Shown in pieces: positions 1 through 6,578 of a DNA stretch of 64,000 nt. The stretch is from Streptomyces liliiviolaceus. Lineage in GTDB: Bacteria; Actinomycetota; Actinomycetes; Streptomycetales; Streptomycetaceae. Position numbers and translations under genes: made by a program. The notes beneath the pieces were generated by a model, which had not been told where the DNA came from, searched no databases, and saw nothing but the letters and a program-made list of their open reading frames with translations. The stretch is from contig NZ_JAGPYQ010000001.1 of assembly GCF_018070025.1 (NCBI RefSeq), forward strand, positions 930,001 through 994,000, given 5' to 3'. How positions within the stretch are numbered: the first letter of the stretch is position 1; each line of letters begins with the position of its first letter.

Positions 1-91
1 CGAGGAGCGCGAGGAGGGCGCGCAGCCGGGGCGCGGTGACCTCCTGCCCGCGACAGGCGACGCGCGGCAGCAGGGTCAGGTCGATGGTCAC
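1..91 (-). CDS. BTAD/SARP-type transcriptional regulator, N-terminal fragment at window edge
   Basis: A reverse-strand frame starts with GTG at 91 and runs off the left edge, so only about 30 residues are visible. They begin VTIDLTLLPRV and continue through a GQEVTAPRLR segment and a run of leucines and alanines. This resembles the opening strand and first helix of the winged-helix domain of AfsR/SARP (BTAD-containing) regulators, which bind DNA and activate transcription. The rest of the protein, including any NB-ARC or TPR part, lies outside. The family call rests on a short stretch and is tentative. Confidence 0.45.
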   Translation of the reverse strand, partial: MTIDLTLLPRVACRGQEVTAPRLRALLALL

Positions 92-128
92 GCGTGCACC
101 CTAGCCAAGCCGGGACGCCGGACAGGCC

Positions 129-1124
129 TCAGTCGCGGCGCCGGAAGAGCCGCTTCAGTCCGTAGACGACGGCGAAGGCGACGGCGAGGGCGATGGCGCC
201 CATCTTGAAGTTGCCGTTCTCTCCGTCGTCGCCGCCGTCCGCGGAACTGCCGCCGCCGGACGAGGACTTGTCGCCCCCGCCCCCCGGCACGCTCCCCGGC
301 TCGACGGAACTGCCGCCGCCCTCACTCCCGTACAGCAGGGTGGATCCGTCGGGGGTGTACGTCACCGACTCGCCCTGCCGCTGCAAGGGCACGTGCAACT
401 GCGCCTGGCGCTTGGGCTTCCCGTTGTTCCACTTGTACGCGATACCGCCGAAGTAGCCGCGTACGGCGAGCTGTTCGCCGTCGGGCGAGAAGGCGCCGTC
501 GGTGGCCCAGAGGCCGATGTCGGCGGTGCGCTTGAAGGTGTTGGTGCCGGAGGCGGACAGTTCGGCGGGCCCCTCGTACAGGCCGCCGCCGTCCTCGTTC
601 TTCGAGACGATGTAGACCCGGCCGGTCTTGGGGTGCACCATCAGCGCCTCGGCGTCCCGGGCCCCGTCCGCGTACTTCACGTCGTACTGCGTGGCGCGGA
701 TCGTCTGGTCCTTCAGTTCCTTGGGCTCGGGCAGCTCGTAGATCCACACGTGGTCCCAGGTGCCGCCGAGGTTGTCGCCGATGTCGCCGACGTACAGATG
801 GCCGTTCGGCCCCATGGAGATGGCCTCGACGTCCCGGGGCCGTCCGACGCCCGTCATGGTGACGGTCGCGACGGTCTTGCCCGTCCTGCTGTCGACGGCG
901 TAGAGGAAGGCGCCGTCGTCGCTGTCGTTGTGGGTCCAGTAGACGCCGGGGTGGGCACGGGACGCGACGAGCCCGCTGGACTCGGTGATCCGGGGGTCCT
1001 CGATGGTGAACCCGTCCGATCCGTCGTCACCGGCTGCGACGGCGGCGACGGCAGCGGGTGCGGCGGGCAGGGCGAGCACCCCGGCGAGCAGGGCCCCGGC
1101 AAGGAGAACGAACGAGCGACGCAT
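129..1124 (-). CDS. Exported, membrane-anchored beta-propeller-like protein
   Basis: The 331-residue product starts MRRSFVLLAG, a typical Sec signal peptide (positive n-region, long Leu/Ala core, Ala-rich cleavage zone near residue 30). The middle (about 40-255) contains propeller-like segments such as PRDVEAISMGPNGHLYVGDIGDN and GAFSPDGEQLAV, as in WD40/phytase-like exported proteins. A Gly/Ser-rich linker follows, then a single C-terminal membrane helix and a basic RLFRRRD tail that would hold the protein on the outer face of the membrane. The longer open frame upstream lacks coding character, and the signal peptide fixes the start at 1124. No catalytic motif is seen, so the function is unknown. 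Confidence 0.75.
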   Translation of the reverse strand: MRRSFVLLAGALLAGVLALPAAPAAVAAVAAGDDGSDGFTIEDPRITESSGLVASRAHPGVYWTHNDSDDGAFLYAVDSRTGKTVATVTMTGVGRPRDVEAISMGPNGHLYVGDIGDNLGGTWDHVWIYELPEPKELKDQTIRATQYDVKYADGARDAEALMVHPKTGRVYIVSKNEDGGGLYEGPAELSASGTNTFKRTADIGLWATDGAFSPDGEQLAVRGYFGGIAYKWNNGKPKRQAQLHVPLQRQGESVTYTPDGSTLLYGSEGGGSSVEPGSVPGGGGDKSSSGGGSSADGGDDGENGNFKMGAIALAVAFAVVYGLKRLFRRRD

Positions 1125-1223
1125 GCCCCCAGCCTGCCACCCCGTCGCGGGTTCGGCGGGCGCGTGTCCAGCTTCACATCCCGTCGGACCCCGCCTCCGC
1201 CGGTGATCGTCCATCATGAGCGG

Positions 1224-1922
1224 ATGCTCAGGTTCATGCCAGTCGGTGATTCCATGACGATCGGAAGCGCCGGCGAACACACGTGGCGCTACCGCATGTG
1301 GCAGCACCTGCGCGCGACGCACGGGACCCCGTTCCAGATCGTCGGCCCCCGCGAAACCCTCTACGACAAGGCCACGGGCGCCGCCGACTCGTACGAGTAC
1401 GCGGACCAGGACCCGGGCTTCCCCCGTGCCCACCTCGCCGGGTGGGGCGAGGGCTGGTACCACCTGAGCCCGCTGATAGCCGACGCGGTACGAACATCGC
1501 GGGCGGACGTGCTCCTGGTCTCCCTCGGCCTGATAGACCTCGGCTTCTACACGAACGCGCCCCAGACGTCGGAGAACGTCCGCGCGTTCGTCGCCGAGGC
1601 CCGGTCGGCGAACCCCCACATCGCGATGACCCTCCTCCCCGTGATCCCGAACATCAGGGCGGAATCGGACGCGTCCTTCGCCCGGGAGGTCACCCTCTTC
1701 AACGACCTCCTGGCGAAGACGACGGCGGACCTGGACGAGCCGGGCTCCCCTCTCCTGCTGGCCTCGCTCCCCCACGGGTACGACATCCACACGGACACGT
1801 ACGACGGCACGCACCCCAACGCGGCGGGCGAACACAAACTGGCGGCGGCGTTCGCGGAGGCGATGCACCAGGGGTGGGGAGTGGGCGCCCCCTACGACTC
1901 CCACCTGGCCGAAACGACCTGA
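1224..1922 (+). CDS. SGNH/GDSL-family hydrolase
   Basis: The 232-residue product begins MLRFMPVGDSMTIG, placing the nucleophile in the block-I GDS motif near residue 9. The C-terminal block V is clear as YDGTHPNAAGEHK, supplying the Asp and His of the triad. Block III, usually GxND, is degenerate here (LGLIDLGF), so oxyanion stabilisation may differ. There is no signal peptide, so the enzyme should be cytoplasmic. The family cleaves esters of lipids, sugars or small acids; the substrate cannot be read from the sequence. The gene is divergent from the anchored propeller gene, with about 100 bases between starts. A second ATG at 1236 is possible but would cut into the first strand. Confidence 0.82.
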   Translation: MLRFMPVGDSMTIGSAGEHTWRYRMWQHLRATHGTPFQIVGPRETLYDKATGAADSYEYADQDPGFPRAHLAGWGEGWYHLSPLIADAVRTSRADVLLVSLGLIDLGFYTNAPQTSENVRAFVAEARSANPHIAMTLLPVIPNIRAESDASFAREVTLFNDLLAKTTADLDEPGSPLLLASLPHGYDIHTDTYDGTHPNAAGEHKLAAAFAEAMHQGWGVGAPYDSHLAETT

Positions 1923-1923
1923 C

Positions 1924-2058
1924 CGGATCAGCTTCATCGCGGAGGTCATCGACCCCCACAGGGCGAAGAACGACTACGGCCCCAAGAGGACCGCGTACGC
2001 CGTCGCCGAGGTCCCCGTCTACCTCACGCTGAAGACGGACGAGTTCCCCCGGGACTGA
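1924..2058 (+). pseudogene. Remnant of a Uma2-family (DUF820) endonuclease
   Basis: Directly after the SGNH gene a frame without a start codon reads RISFIAEVIDPHRAKNDYG, then K-x-x-AYAVAEVPVYL, and ends in KTDEFPRD and TGA at 2058. The pattern AEV-(D/S)P-x-x-x-x-x-DYG-x-K-x-x-YA-x-x-VPVYL is the conserved core of Uma2-like PD-(D/E)XK nucleases. The N-terminal two thirds are missing, and the jump from VPVYL to the terminal segment suggests an internal deletion as well. It overlaps the end of the convergent HTH gene. The assignment is by pattern recognition only. Confidence 0.5.
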
Positions 2059-2953
2059 ACCCCTGACCCCACTGCTGGAGTGTCGCCTCGTACGCGGCGG
2101 TCGTGCGGCAGCGGAGGCAGTGGGTCTCGTCGGCTCGGGGGCGGAAGACGTGTTCGCTGCCCGGGCCCTGGCAGGTCACGAGGTTTCGGCGGGGCGGGGC
2201 CGCGGGCCGCTCCGGTTGCGGGGCGGGAGTGGGCGCCTTCGTCGCCGGGAGTTTCTGGAGCAGGCGGTGGCGCAGGAAGCCGACCGCCGAGCGGATGCCG
2301 TCCGTCGGCAGGCCCGTCGTCAGGGCTCGGCGGAGGTCCGCCGCCGAGACACCCCTGCGCAGCCATTCCGCCGCCGCGCCCGCCAGCAGTCGGGCCTCGC
2401 GCACGCCCAGGAGCAGGTCGCGGTTCACGTATCGCAGGGACAGCAACACGCCCTCCGCCTCCGCCAGATCGGCCAGCGGCGTGTCGTCTTCGGGTGGGGG
2501 GTGGGGAAGGTTCTTCTCTTCCAGTTCTTCTTTCTGGGGAGAGTCACCGACCGGCCGTTCCCCCGGTCCGCCGACCGTCGGTGGGCGCTCACTCGGTGGC
2601 ACCGGTGGCGCGGCGACGGCCGGCTCCCCCTCGCGGGCCCGGGTCGCCTCCTCACGCGTAAGGGTGACGTTGGCGAGGAGTTGTTCCGTGACCCAGCGGC
2701 CTCGCGCGCCCTGCTCACGCCACTCGTGCAAGTAGCCGCACTCGGTGAGGAGTTGCTTGGCCTTCTGGTACGCCCGACCCTTCATGCCCAGCCTGCCCGC
2801 GTGTTCGCTGAGCGGCCTGGGGTCGGCCCCCTCAGGCAGTCCCTGCACGTACAGCAGCAGGATCTTCGCGTCGCTGTTGAGCCGCGAGTGCCGTACGACG
2901 TCGTGTGACGCCTTCGTGTAGCGCCGGATCGGCGCGATAGCATGCCGAAGCAT
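2024..2953 (-). CDS. Winged-helix/HTH-domain protein with C-terminal Cys motif
   Basis: The 309-residue protein starts MLRHAIAPIRRYTKASHDVV; a GGAGG about 10 bases upstream supports this ATG over an earlier in-frame one at 3016. Residues about 15-95 (ARILLLYVQGLP-like start, AGRLGMKGRAYQKAKQLL) look like the plasmid-replication/MarR-like winged helix found in streptomycete HTH proteins near XRE/DUF397 loci. A long Pro/Glu-rich linker follows. A second helical segment (about 165-230) precedes a basic region with CQGPG and HCLRC, a possible zinc-binding pair. The 3' end overlaps the Uma2 remnant. A DNA-binding role is inferred; the target is unknown. Confidence 0.65.
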   Translation of the reverse strand: MLRHAIAPIRRYTKASHDVVRHSRLNSDAKILLLYVQGLPEGADPRPLSEHAGRLGMKGRAYQKAKQLLTECGYLHEWREQGARGRWVTEQLLANVTLTREEATRAREGEPAVAAPPVPPSERPPTVGGPGERPVGDSPQKEELEEKNLPHPPPEDDTPLADLAEAEGVLLSLRYVNRDLLLGVREARLLAGAAAEWLRRGVSAADLRRALTTGLPTDGIRSAVGFLRHRLLQKLPATKAPTPAPQPERPAAPPRRNLVTCQGPGSEHVFRPRADETHCLRCRTTAAYEATLQQWGQGFSPGGTRPSSA

Positions 2954-3065
2954 CCTGGGTGGACCTCCGCTTAAGACCACTCGGTGGTGAAGGTCCTCGG
3001 GTGGTGTTCGCAGCACCTCCGGGGACCGCTCCGCGTGCGGATGCGCACGGAGTGTGATGTCGCGA

Positions 3066-3485
3066 TCACGTTACATGACCGATCACACGACTCACGACCT
3101 CCGCCAGCAACCCCGCCTCCACGAACGGCACTTCGGGCGTCGGCTCCGACCGCCAGTCCAACGGCCAGGTCAGCCCGTCCAACGCGGGCACCCCCACGTA
3201 CGCCCAGCCCCGCGCGTCCCGGCCCAGCGCCCGCACGCCGTTGGGCCAGCGGTGGCCGGTGGCACTTTGCGGGGGCAACAGGAAGTACATGTACCGGCAT
3301 CCCGTTGACCCGCGCACGATCGGGCCCGCCTGGAAATCCGTGAACTGGATGAGTTCGTACGCCACTTGTTCTGCGAGGACGCCCGCGATGCGTACGGCGT
3401 CGAAGTGGATACCGGCGTGGCGGAGGCCGTGGCCGGAGGCCGGGATCCAGGGGTGCACCCTGACCGGTGCGGTTTCCGAGTTCAT
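3066..3485 (-). CDS. Conserved actinobacterial hypothetical protein (139 aa)
   Basis: The product starts MNSETAPVRVHPWIPASGHG and contains blocks CRYMYFLLPPQSATGHRWP and AYVGVPALDGLTWPLDWRSE. I know similar streptomycete proteins next to XRE regulators but no function for them. The hydrophobic YFLLPP block and HRWP motif loosely recall primase-polymerase N-terminal domains, which is weak evidence. No signal peptide or membrane helix is present. The gene is divergent from the XRE regulator at 3569, and the 83-base gap holds palindromic and TGCAC sites that may control both. The ribosome binding site is poor, so the start is less certain. Confidence 0.6.
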   Translation of the reverse strand: MNSETAPVRVHPWIPASGHGLRHAGIHFDAVRIAGVLAEQVAYELIQFTDFQAGPIVRGSTGCRYMYFLLPPQSATGHRWPNGVRALGRDARGWAYVGVPALDGLTWPLDWRSEPTPEVPFVEAGLLAEVVSRVIGHVT

Positions 3486-3506
3486 GGAGCAAATGCTTAT
3501 GGCCGC

Positions 3507-3574
3507 TCACATACTGTGACCAGGGTTATGCGGGGTCCGTGCACGTCTGTGCACTTGGGGAGGTCGTTGTGCAC
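3507..3574. promoter_or_regulatory. Putative operator region with TCACA-tac-TGTGA palindrome and three GTGCAC boxes
   Basis: Between the divergent genes lies a perfect 5+3+5 palindrome, TCACATACTGTGA (3507-3519). GTGCAC follows at 3539-3544, 3549-3554 and 3569-3574. The first two boxes are 10 bp apart, one helical turn, and the third includes the GTG start of the XRE gene. Such spaced short palindromes suit a dimeric XRE regulator acting on its own promoter. This is inferred from sequence symmetry. Confidence 0.45.
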
Positions 3575-4381
3575 GCCAGTGAACAGAGCTCCAGCAACCT
3601 TGAGATGTTCGGCTCGTTGCTGCGGTTCTTCCGCGAACGGGCCGGGATGACGCAGGAGGGGTTGGGTGGGTACGCCGGTTACTCCAAGTCGCAAGTCGCC
3701 ATGGTGGAACGGGGCGAGCGTGCGCCCAAGGGGAAGCTCGTCGAGATCGCGGACGAGACGCTGAGTGCACAAGGTGCACTTCTTGCGGCGGCAAGGAAGC
3801 TGAAGACCAGTCCGCTTCCGGCCTGGACCGCGACTTACGCAGAGATCGAAGCCGAGGCCACGGCGCTGCACACGTACGCGAATCACGTGGTACCCGGTCT
3901 GCTGCAAACGGAGGCGTACGCCCAGGTGGCGATCGGCTGCAACTACCCACCGCTGGAGGACGAGGAGATCGAGGAACAGGTCGCGGCGCGGTTGGTCCGC
4001 CAACGGCTCTTCCAGCGCAGGCCAACCCCCGCCCTCAGCTTCGTTCTGGAGCAGATCGCACTGACGCGTCCGATCGGAGGCCGTCACGTCCTCGGAGAAC
4101 AGCTCCGCCACATCTTGGAGGTCGGGCGCAGACGCAACGTCGAGATTCAGGTCATGCCATCGGATCGCGAGACGCACTCCGGGCTGAACGGACCGATGAT
4201 CCTGCTGGAAACCGTGGATCGACGCCAACTTGCCTACGTCGAAGGCCAGAACGGCGGCTACTTCGTGAGCGAACAGCCCTCCCTGGGCGACTTGTTCGGC
4301 AGGTATGGCACTCTGCGAGCTCAGGCCCTCACTCCAGAAGAGTCCGCCAAGTTGATCGAACAGGTGGCACACGAACTATGA
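3569..4381 (+). CDS. XRE-family (WhiJ-like) transcriptional regulator with DUF5753-type domain
   Basis: The 270-residue protein starts at GTG 3569, preceded by GGGGAGG at a 5-base gap. Residues about 15-70 form the Cro/cI helix-turn-helix: LLRFFRERAGMTQEGLGGYA, then SKSQVAMVERGERAPKGKL. The rest (ANHVVPGLLQTEAYAQV, FVLEQIALTRPIGG, GRRRNVEIQVMPSD) matches the C-terminal ligand/partner domain typical of streptomycete XRE proteins paired with DUF397 partners, the WhiJ/AbaA-type arrangement linked to development and antibiotic control. The stop overlaps the DUF397 start as ATGA, so the two are translationally coupled. Repression relieved by the small partner is known for relatives; here it is inferred. 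Confidence 0.87.
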   Translation: MHASEQSSSNLEMFGSLLRFFRERAGMTQEGLGGYAGYSKSQVAMVERGERAPKGKLVEIADETLSAQGALLAAARKLKTSPLPAWTATYAEIEAEATALHTYANHVVPGLLQTEAYAQVAIGCNYPPLEDEEIEEQVAARLVRQRLFQRRPTPALSFVLEQIALTRPIGGRHVLGEQLRHILEVGRRRNVEIQVMPSDRETHSGLNGPMILLETVDRRQLAYVEGQNGGYFVSEQPSLGDLFGRYGTLRAQALTPEESAKLIEQVAHEL

Positions 4382-4593
4382 GCACCGACCTGCACTGGTT
4401 CAAGAGCAGCTACAGCGGCAACCAAGGCGAATGCCTGGAGATAGCGATACCCCAGACCACCTCCCTCCCCACGATCCACATCCGCGACTCCAAAACCCCC
4501 AACGCCCCCACGCTCACCGTCACCCCGGCGACATGGTCCGCTTTCCTCCCGTACGCGGCCACGTACGGAAGTGATCAGCCCAACCCGCAGTGA
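4378..4593 (+). CDS. DUF397 domain protein (small partner of XRE regulator)
   Basis: The 71-residue product carries the DUF397 signature: LHWFKSSYSGNQGECLEIA near the N-terminus, HIRDSKTPNAPTLTVTPATW in the middle, and a short acidic/polar end. It overlaps the upstream XRE gene by four bases (ATGA), the standard arrangement for these pairs. Family members interact genetically with the neighbouring regulator and are thought to antagonise its DNA binding. Its 3' end overlaps the convergent kinase gene by 19 bases. Confidence 0.87.
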   Translation: MSTDLHWFKSSYSGNQGECLEIAIPQTTSLPTIHIRDSKTPNAPTLTVTPATWSAFLPYAATYGSDQPNPQ

Positions 4594-5438
4594 TCGAGTG
4601 CGATACGAACCCGGTCGAGCCCCTCCGCCCGCCAGTGGTCCCGGTCGGGCATCTGGTCGGCCCCGCGCCACCGCCAGGCCGAGAACAGCGCCCAGTTCAG
4701 GGCGCGACACCGGTGCACCAGGTCAGGGTCCGCACCCGCATAGCGCCTCCCCACTTCCTCAGGCGCGTGGGCGAGGTCGAACTCGACCGGCCCCCGGCAA
4801 CACGTGCCGAGGTCGACGAAAAGCGGCCCCCTCCTCGTGTTCAGGAGATTTCCCGGATGGGGTTCGCCATGCAGCAACTGCTCGCCGGCGCTGCCGACGC
4901 CGATCGCGGCGCTCAGCCCGCTCAGGGTGGTGCTGAGGAGTTCGCGGTCGGTGTCGGACAGTTCAGGGGACCGCTTCCGGTCGTCCACTTCCCTCAACGC
5001 CACGGCGACCCGGTCGGTGAAGTGCGGCACGGCGGCCAACTCGATCCGGCGCAGGGCGGCATGGTGCCGTGCGAACGCGTCCGCGTAGTCGGCCGGTGCG
5101 ATCTCCGGGCCGGCCGGTTCGTAGTAGGTCCAGAGCGAGACGGCGAAACCGTCGCGCACGTGGACGCGGGGCTCGACGCGAGGGTCGAGCTCGGCCACCG
5201 GAGCGCCGACGTCGACGAGACGCCGTGCGACCTCCACCTCGAACTCGGAATCGGCCAGCTGCCCCAGGGGCGCGACCCGGGCCAGCACATCACAGGGAGT
5301 CAGACGCAGGGCGACGCGGTCCGAGTTGTGGACGACGATCACCTCGTCGACCCGTAGGCCCAGCTCCGAAGCGACCGCCCGCCCTGCCGCGACGGCACGA
5401 CGGAGTTCTACTGGCTCCACACCGATCCCCTCATCCAC
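4575..5438 (-). CDS. Aminoglycoside-phosphotransferase-like (APH) kinase family protein
   Basis: The 287-residue protein has the kinase catalytic loop as LLHGEPHPGNLLN (about residue 190) and the metal-binding motif as LFVDLGTCCRGPVEFDLAH (about 207-225). In typical APH enzymes these are HGDxxxxN and IDWE/D. Here the catalytic Asp of HGD is Glu (HGE), and the second motif keeps VDLG with Asp. The N-lobe is visible as VALRLTPCDVLARVAP. The family phosphorylates antibiotics, choline, homoserine or other alcohols. No resistance phenotype can be claimed, as streptomycetes carry many uncharacterised copies. Confidence 0.8.
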   Translation of the reverse strand: MDEGIGVEPVELRRAVAAGRAVASELGLRVDEVIVVHNSDRVALRLTPCDVLARVAPLGQLADSEFEVEVARRLVDVGAPVAELDPRVEPRVHVRDGFAVSLWTYYEPAGPEIAPADYADAFARHHAALRRIELAAVPHFTDRVAVALREVDDRKRSPELSDTDRELLSTTLSGLSAAIGVGSAGEQLLHGEPHPGNLLNTRRGPLFVDLGTCCRGPVEFDLAHAPEEVGRRYAGADPDLVHRCRALNWALFSAWRWRGADQMPDRDHWRAEGLDRVRIALDHCGLG

Positions 5439-5497
5439 CTGGAGACAGCCCTACCCCGGATCGCTCCTGCACAGCCCCACGCTTCGCACGCCGCCCC

Positions 5498-5517
5498 GTA
5501 CAAAGGTGTTGTACGTT
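5498..5517 (+). promoter_or_regulatory. Putative antitoxin operator overlapping a leaderless -10 element
   Basis: A perfect inverted repeat GTACAA-AGGTG-TTGTAC spans 5498-5514. TACGTT at 5512-5517 lies 6 bases before the antitoxin ATG at 5524, fitting a -10 box for a leaderless transcript. A repressor on the palindrome would block this promoter, the usual autoregulation of type II toxin-antitoxin operons. Confidence 0.55.
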
Positions 5518-5523
5518 GACGGT

Positions 5524-5850
5524 ATGGCCGCAAAGCGCAGCATGATCACCTTTGCCACGGACCCGGAGACCAAAGAACGCATCCGCTCCTACGCGGAAGC
5601 GGCGGGAGTCGATGTCAGTACGTACGTCATGGCCGCCGTGGGCGCCGCGATGGCCCACGACGACCAGGTCGCCCGGACCTTCGCACCCCTCGACGACCTG
5701 ATCGCCGAGACGGAGGCGCAGGACGCCACGACCGGCCGGCCGCCGCAGGAGGACGAACAGGATTCGGTACCGGACGCCGAGCGCGAGGAGATCTCCGCCT
5801 CCCTGGACGCCTTCTTCGGTTCGAGCACCCGGCACAGGGGCGTCGCATGA
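5524..5850 (+). CDS. Antitoxin of a putative type II toxin-antitoxin pair
   Basis: The 108-residue protein begins MAAKRSMITFATDPETKERI and goes on with RSYAEAAGVDVSTYVMAAVG. This beta-strand plus two helices (residues 7-45) resembles a ribbon-helix-helix DNA-binding head. The tail is acidic and rich in Glu/Asp/Gln (ETEAQDAT, EDEQDSV, EREEISASLDAF), as expected for a disordered toxin-neutralising arm. It overlaps the PIN toxin start by four bases (ATGA). A palindrome sits just upstream. The start at 5524 is favoured over the longer frame because the promoter and operator lie directly before it. Confidence 0.78.
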   Translation: MAAKRSMITFATDPETKERIRSYAEAAGVDVSTYVMAAVGAAMAHDDQVARTFAPLDDLIAETEAQDATTGRPPQEDEQDSVPDAEREEISASLDAFFGSSTRHRGVA

Positions 5851-6359
5851 CAGCTGTGGTCTACGACGCCGGGATGCTGATCCATCTGGAGCAGGGCCGA
5901 AAGAAGGCCGTAAGCCTGCACCAGGAGATCCTTCGGCGCGGAGGGCACCGGCCGATCGTCCCGCTCCCCGTGCTCGGGCAGGTCTGGCGGCCGGGAGCCG
6001 GGAACTACACCTGCCTGAAGGCTGTGCTCGCGGGCTGCACGGTCTATGCCGCCCGAGACTCACGAGCTCCGCTGTTCACCGCCAAGGGGTGGGACGACCC
6101 GCTCCACGCCTGCCGGCCGTGCGTGGCCGGGCACACGGAGGCCGACGGCAAGCGCGTGGGCGCGCTCGGTGCCCGGGCCAAGCTTCCCGCGAAGAAGGAC
6201 TTCGACGTCGTGGACGCGTTGGTGCTCATGATCGCCGCCCATCACGGCAGAGCCCTGATCGTCACCACCGACCTCGACGATCTGCCGGCCTACCGGGAAG
6301 CTCTCGGCGAGCACCACATCGGCATCTGCCATCCGGACGCCCCCCAGCGGATTCTCTGA
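5847..6359 (+). CDS. PIN-domain toxin (VapC-like ribonuclease)
   Basis: The 170-residue protein starts MTAVVYDAGMLIHLEQG, with the first PIN acidic residue at Asp7. Later conserved parts are KDFDVVDALVLMIAAHHG (Asp near 122-127) and ALIVTTDLDDLPAYREAL, matching the Asp-rich C-terminal site of PIN nucleases. The fold binds Mg2+ or Mn2+ and cuts RNA, often tRNA or rRNA, in VapC toxins. The middle has a cysteine pair (DPLHACRPCVAGH), unusual for VapC. It is translationally coupled to the antitoxin, which fits co-expression and neutralisation. All three expected acidic positions can be seen, so it looks intact. Confidence 0.82.
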   Translation: MTAVVYDAGMLIHLEQGRKKAVSLHQEILRRGGHRPIVPLPVLGQVWRPGAGNYTCLKAVLAGCTVYAARDSRAPLFTAKGWDDPLHACRPCVAGHTEADGKRVGALGARAKLPAKKDFDVVDALVLMIAAHHGRALIVTTDLDDLPAYREALGEHHIGICHPDAPQRIL

Positions 6360-6361
6360 CG

Positions 6362-6550
6362 TCGCGGAGCTACGAGAAGCCTCCCCGCGCGACGAAGGTC
6401 CTCGGCCCAACCTCACTCAAGGTCGCCCCGGTGAACACCGAACCCGAAGACACGATCAGGCGCCGCAAGCGCGCCTCCTTCCTGCGGTGGCTCGCCGAGG
6501 GCGGGCTGCCTGATCTCACCGGTCCCGTGGACCATCCGGACCGTCGACTC
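6362..6550 (+). pseudogene. Degraded VapB-like antitoxin remnant
   Basis: Right after the PIN toxin, without a good start codon, a frame reads ATKVLGPTSLK (from 6389) and then DTIRRRKRASFLRWLAEGG followed by LPDLTGPVD. Many VapB antitoxins share the pattern A-x-x-VLGTTSLK-x-TVN-x-AL-x-x-(I/V)-x-RR-x-x-R, then L-x-x-L-x-x-GGLPDL. The conserved TVNxAL block is scrambled (VAPVNTEPE), suggesting frame or point decay. The N-terminal strand is gone, and beyond DHPDR the sequence turns into repetitive filler. It is probably a relic of a second toxin-antitoxin module. Confidence 0.45.
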
Positions 6551-6578
6551 GTTGGATCCGTCAAACCCCTCAGACCCG

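Noticed and set aside
4575..5438. Aminoglycoside resistance gene
   Set aside because: The catalytic HGD is HGE and streptomycetes have many APH-fold kinases; nothing links it to antibiotic resistance.
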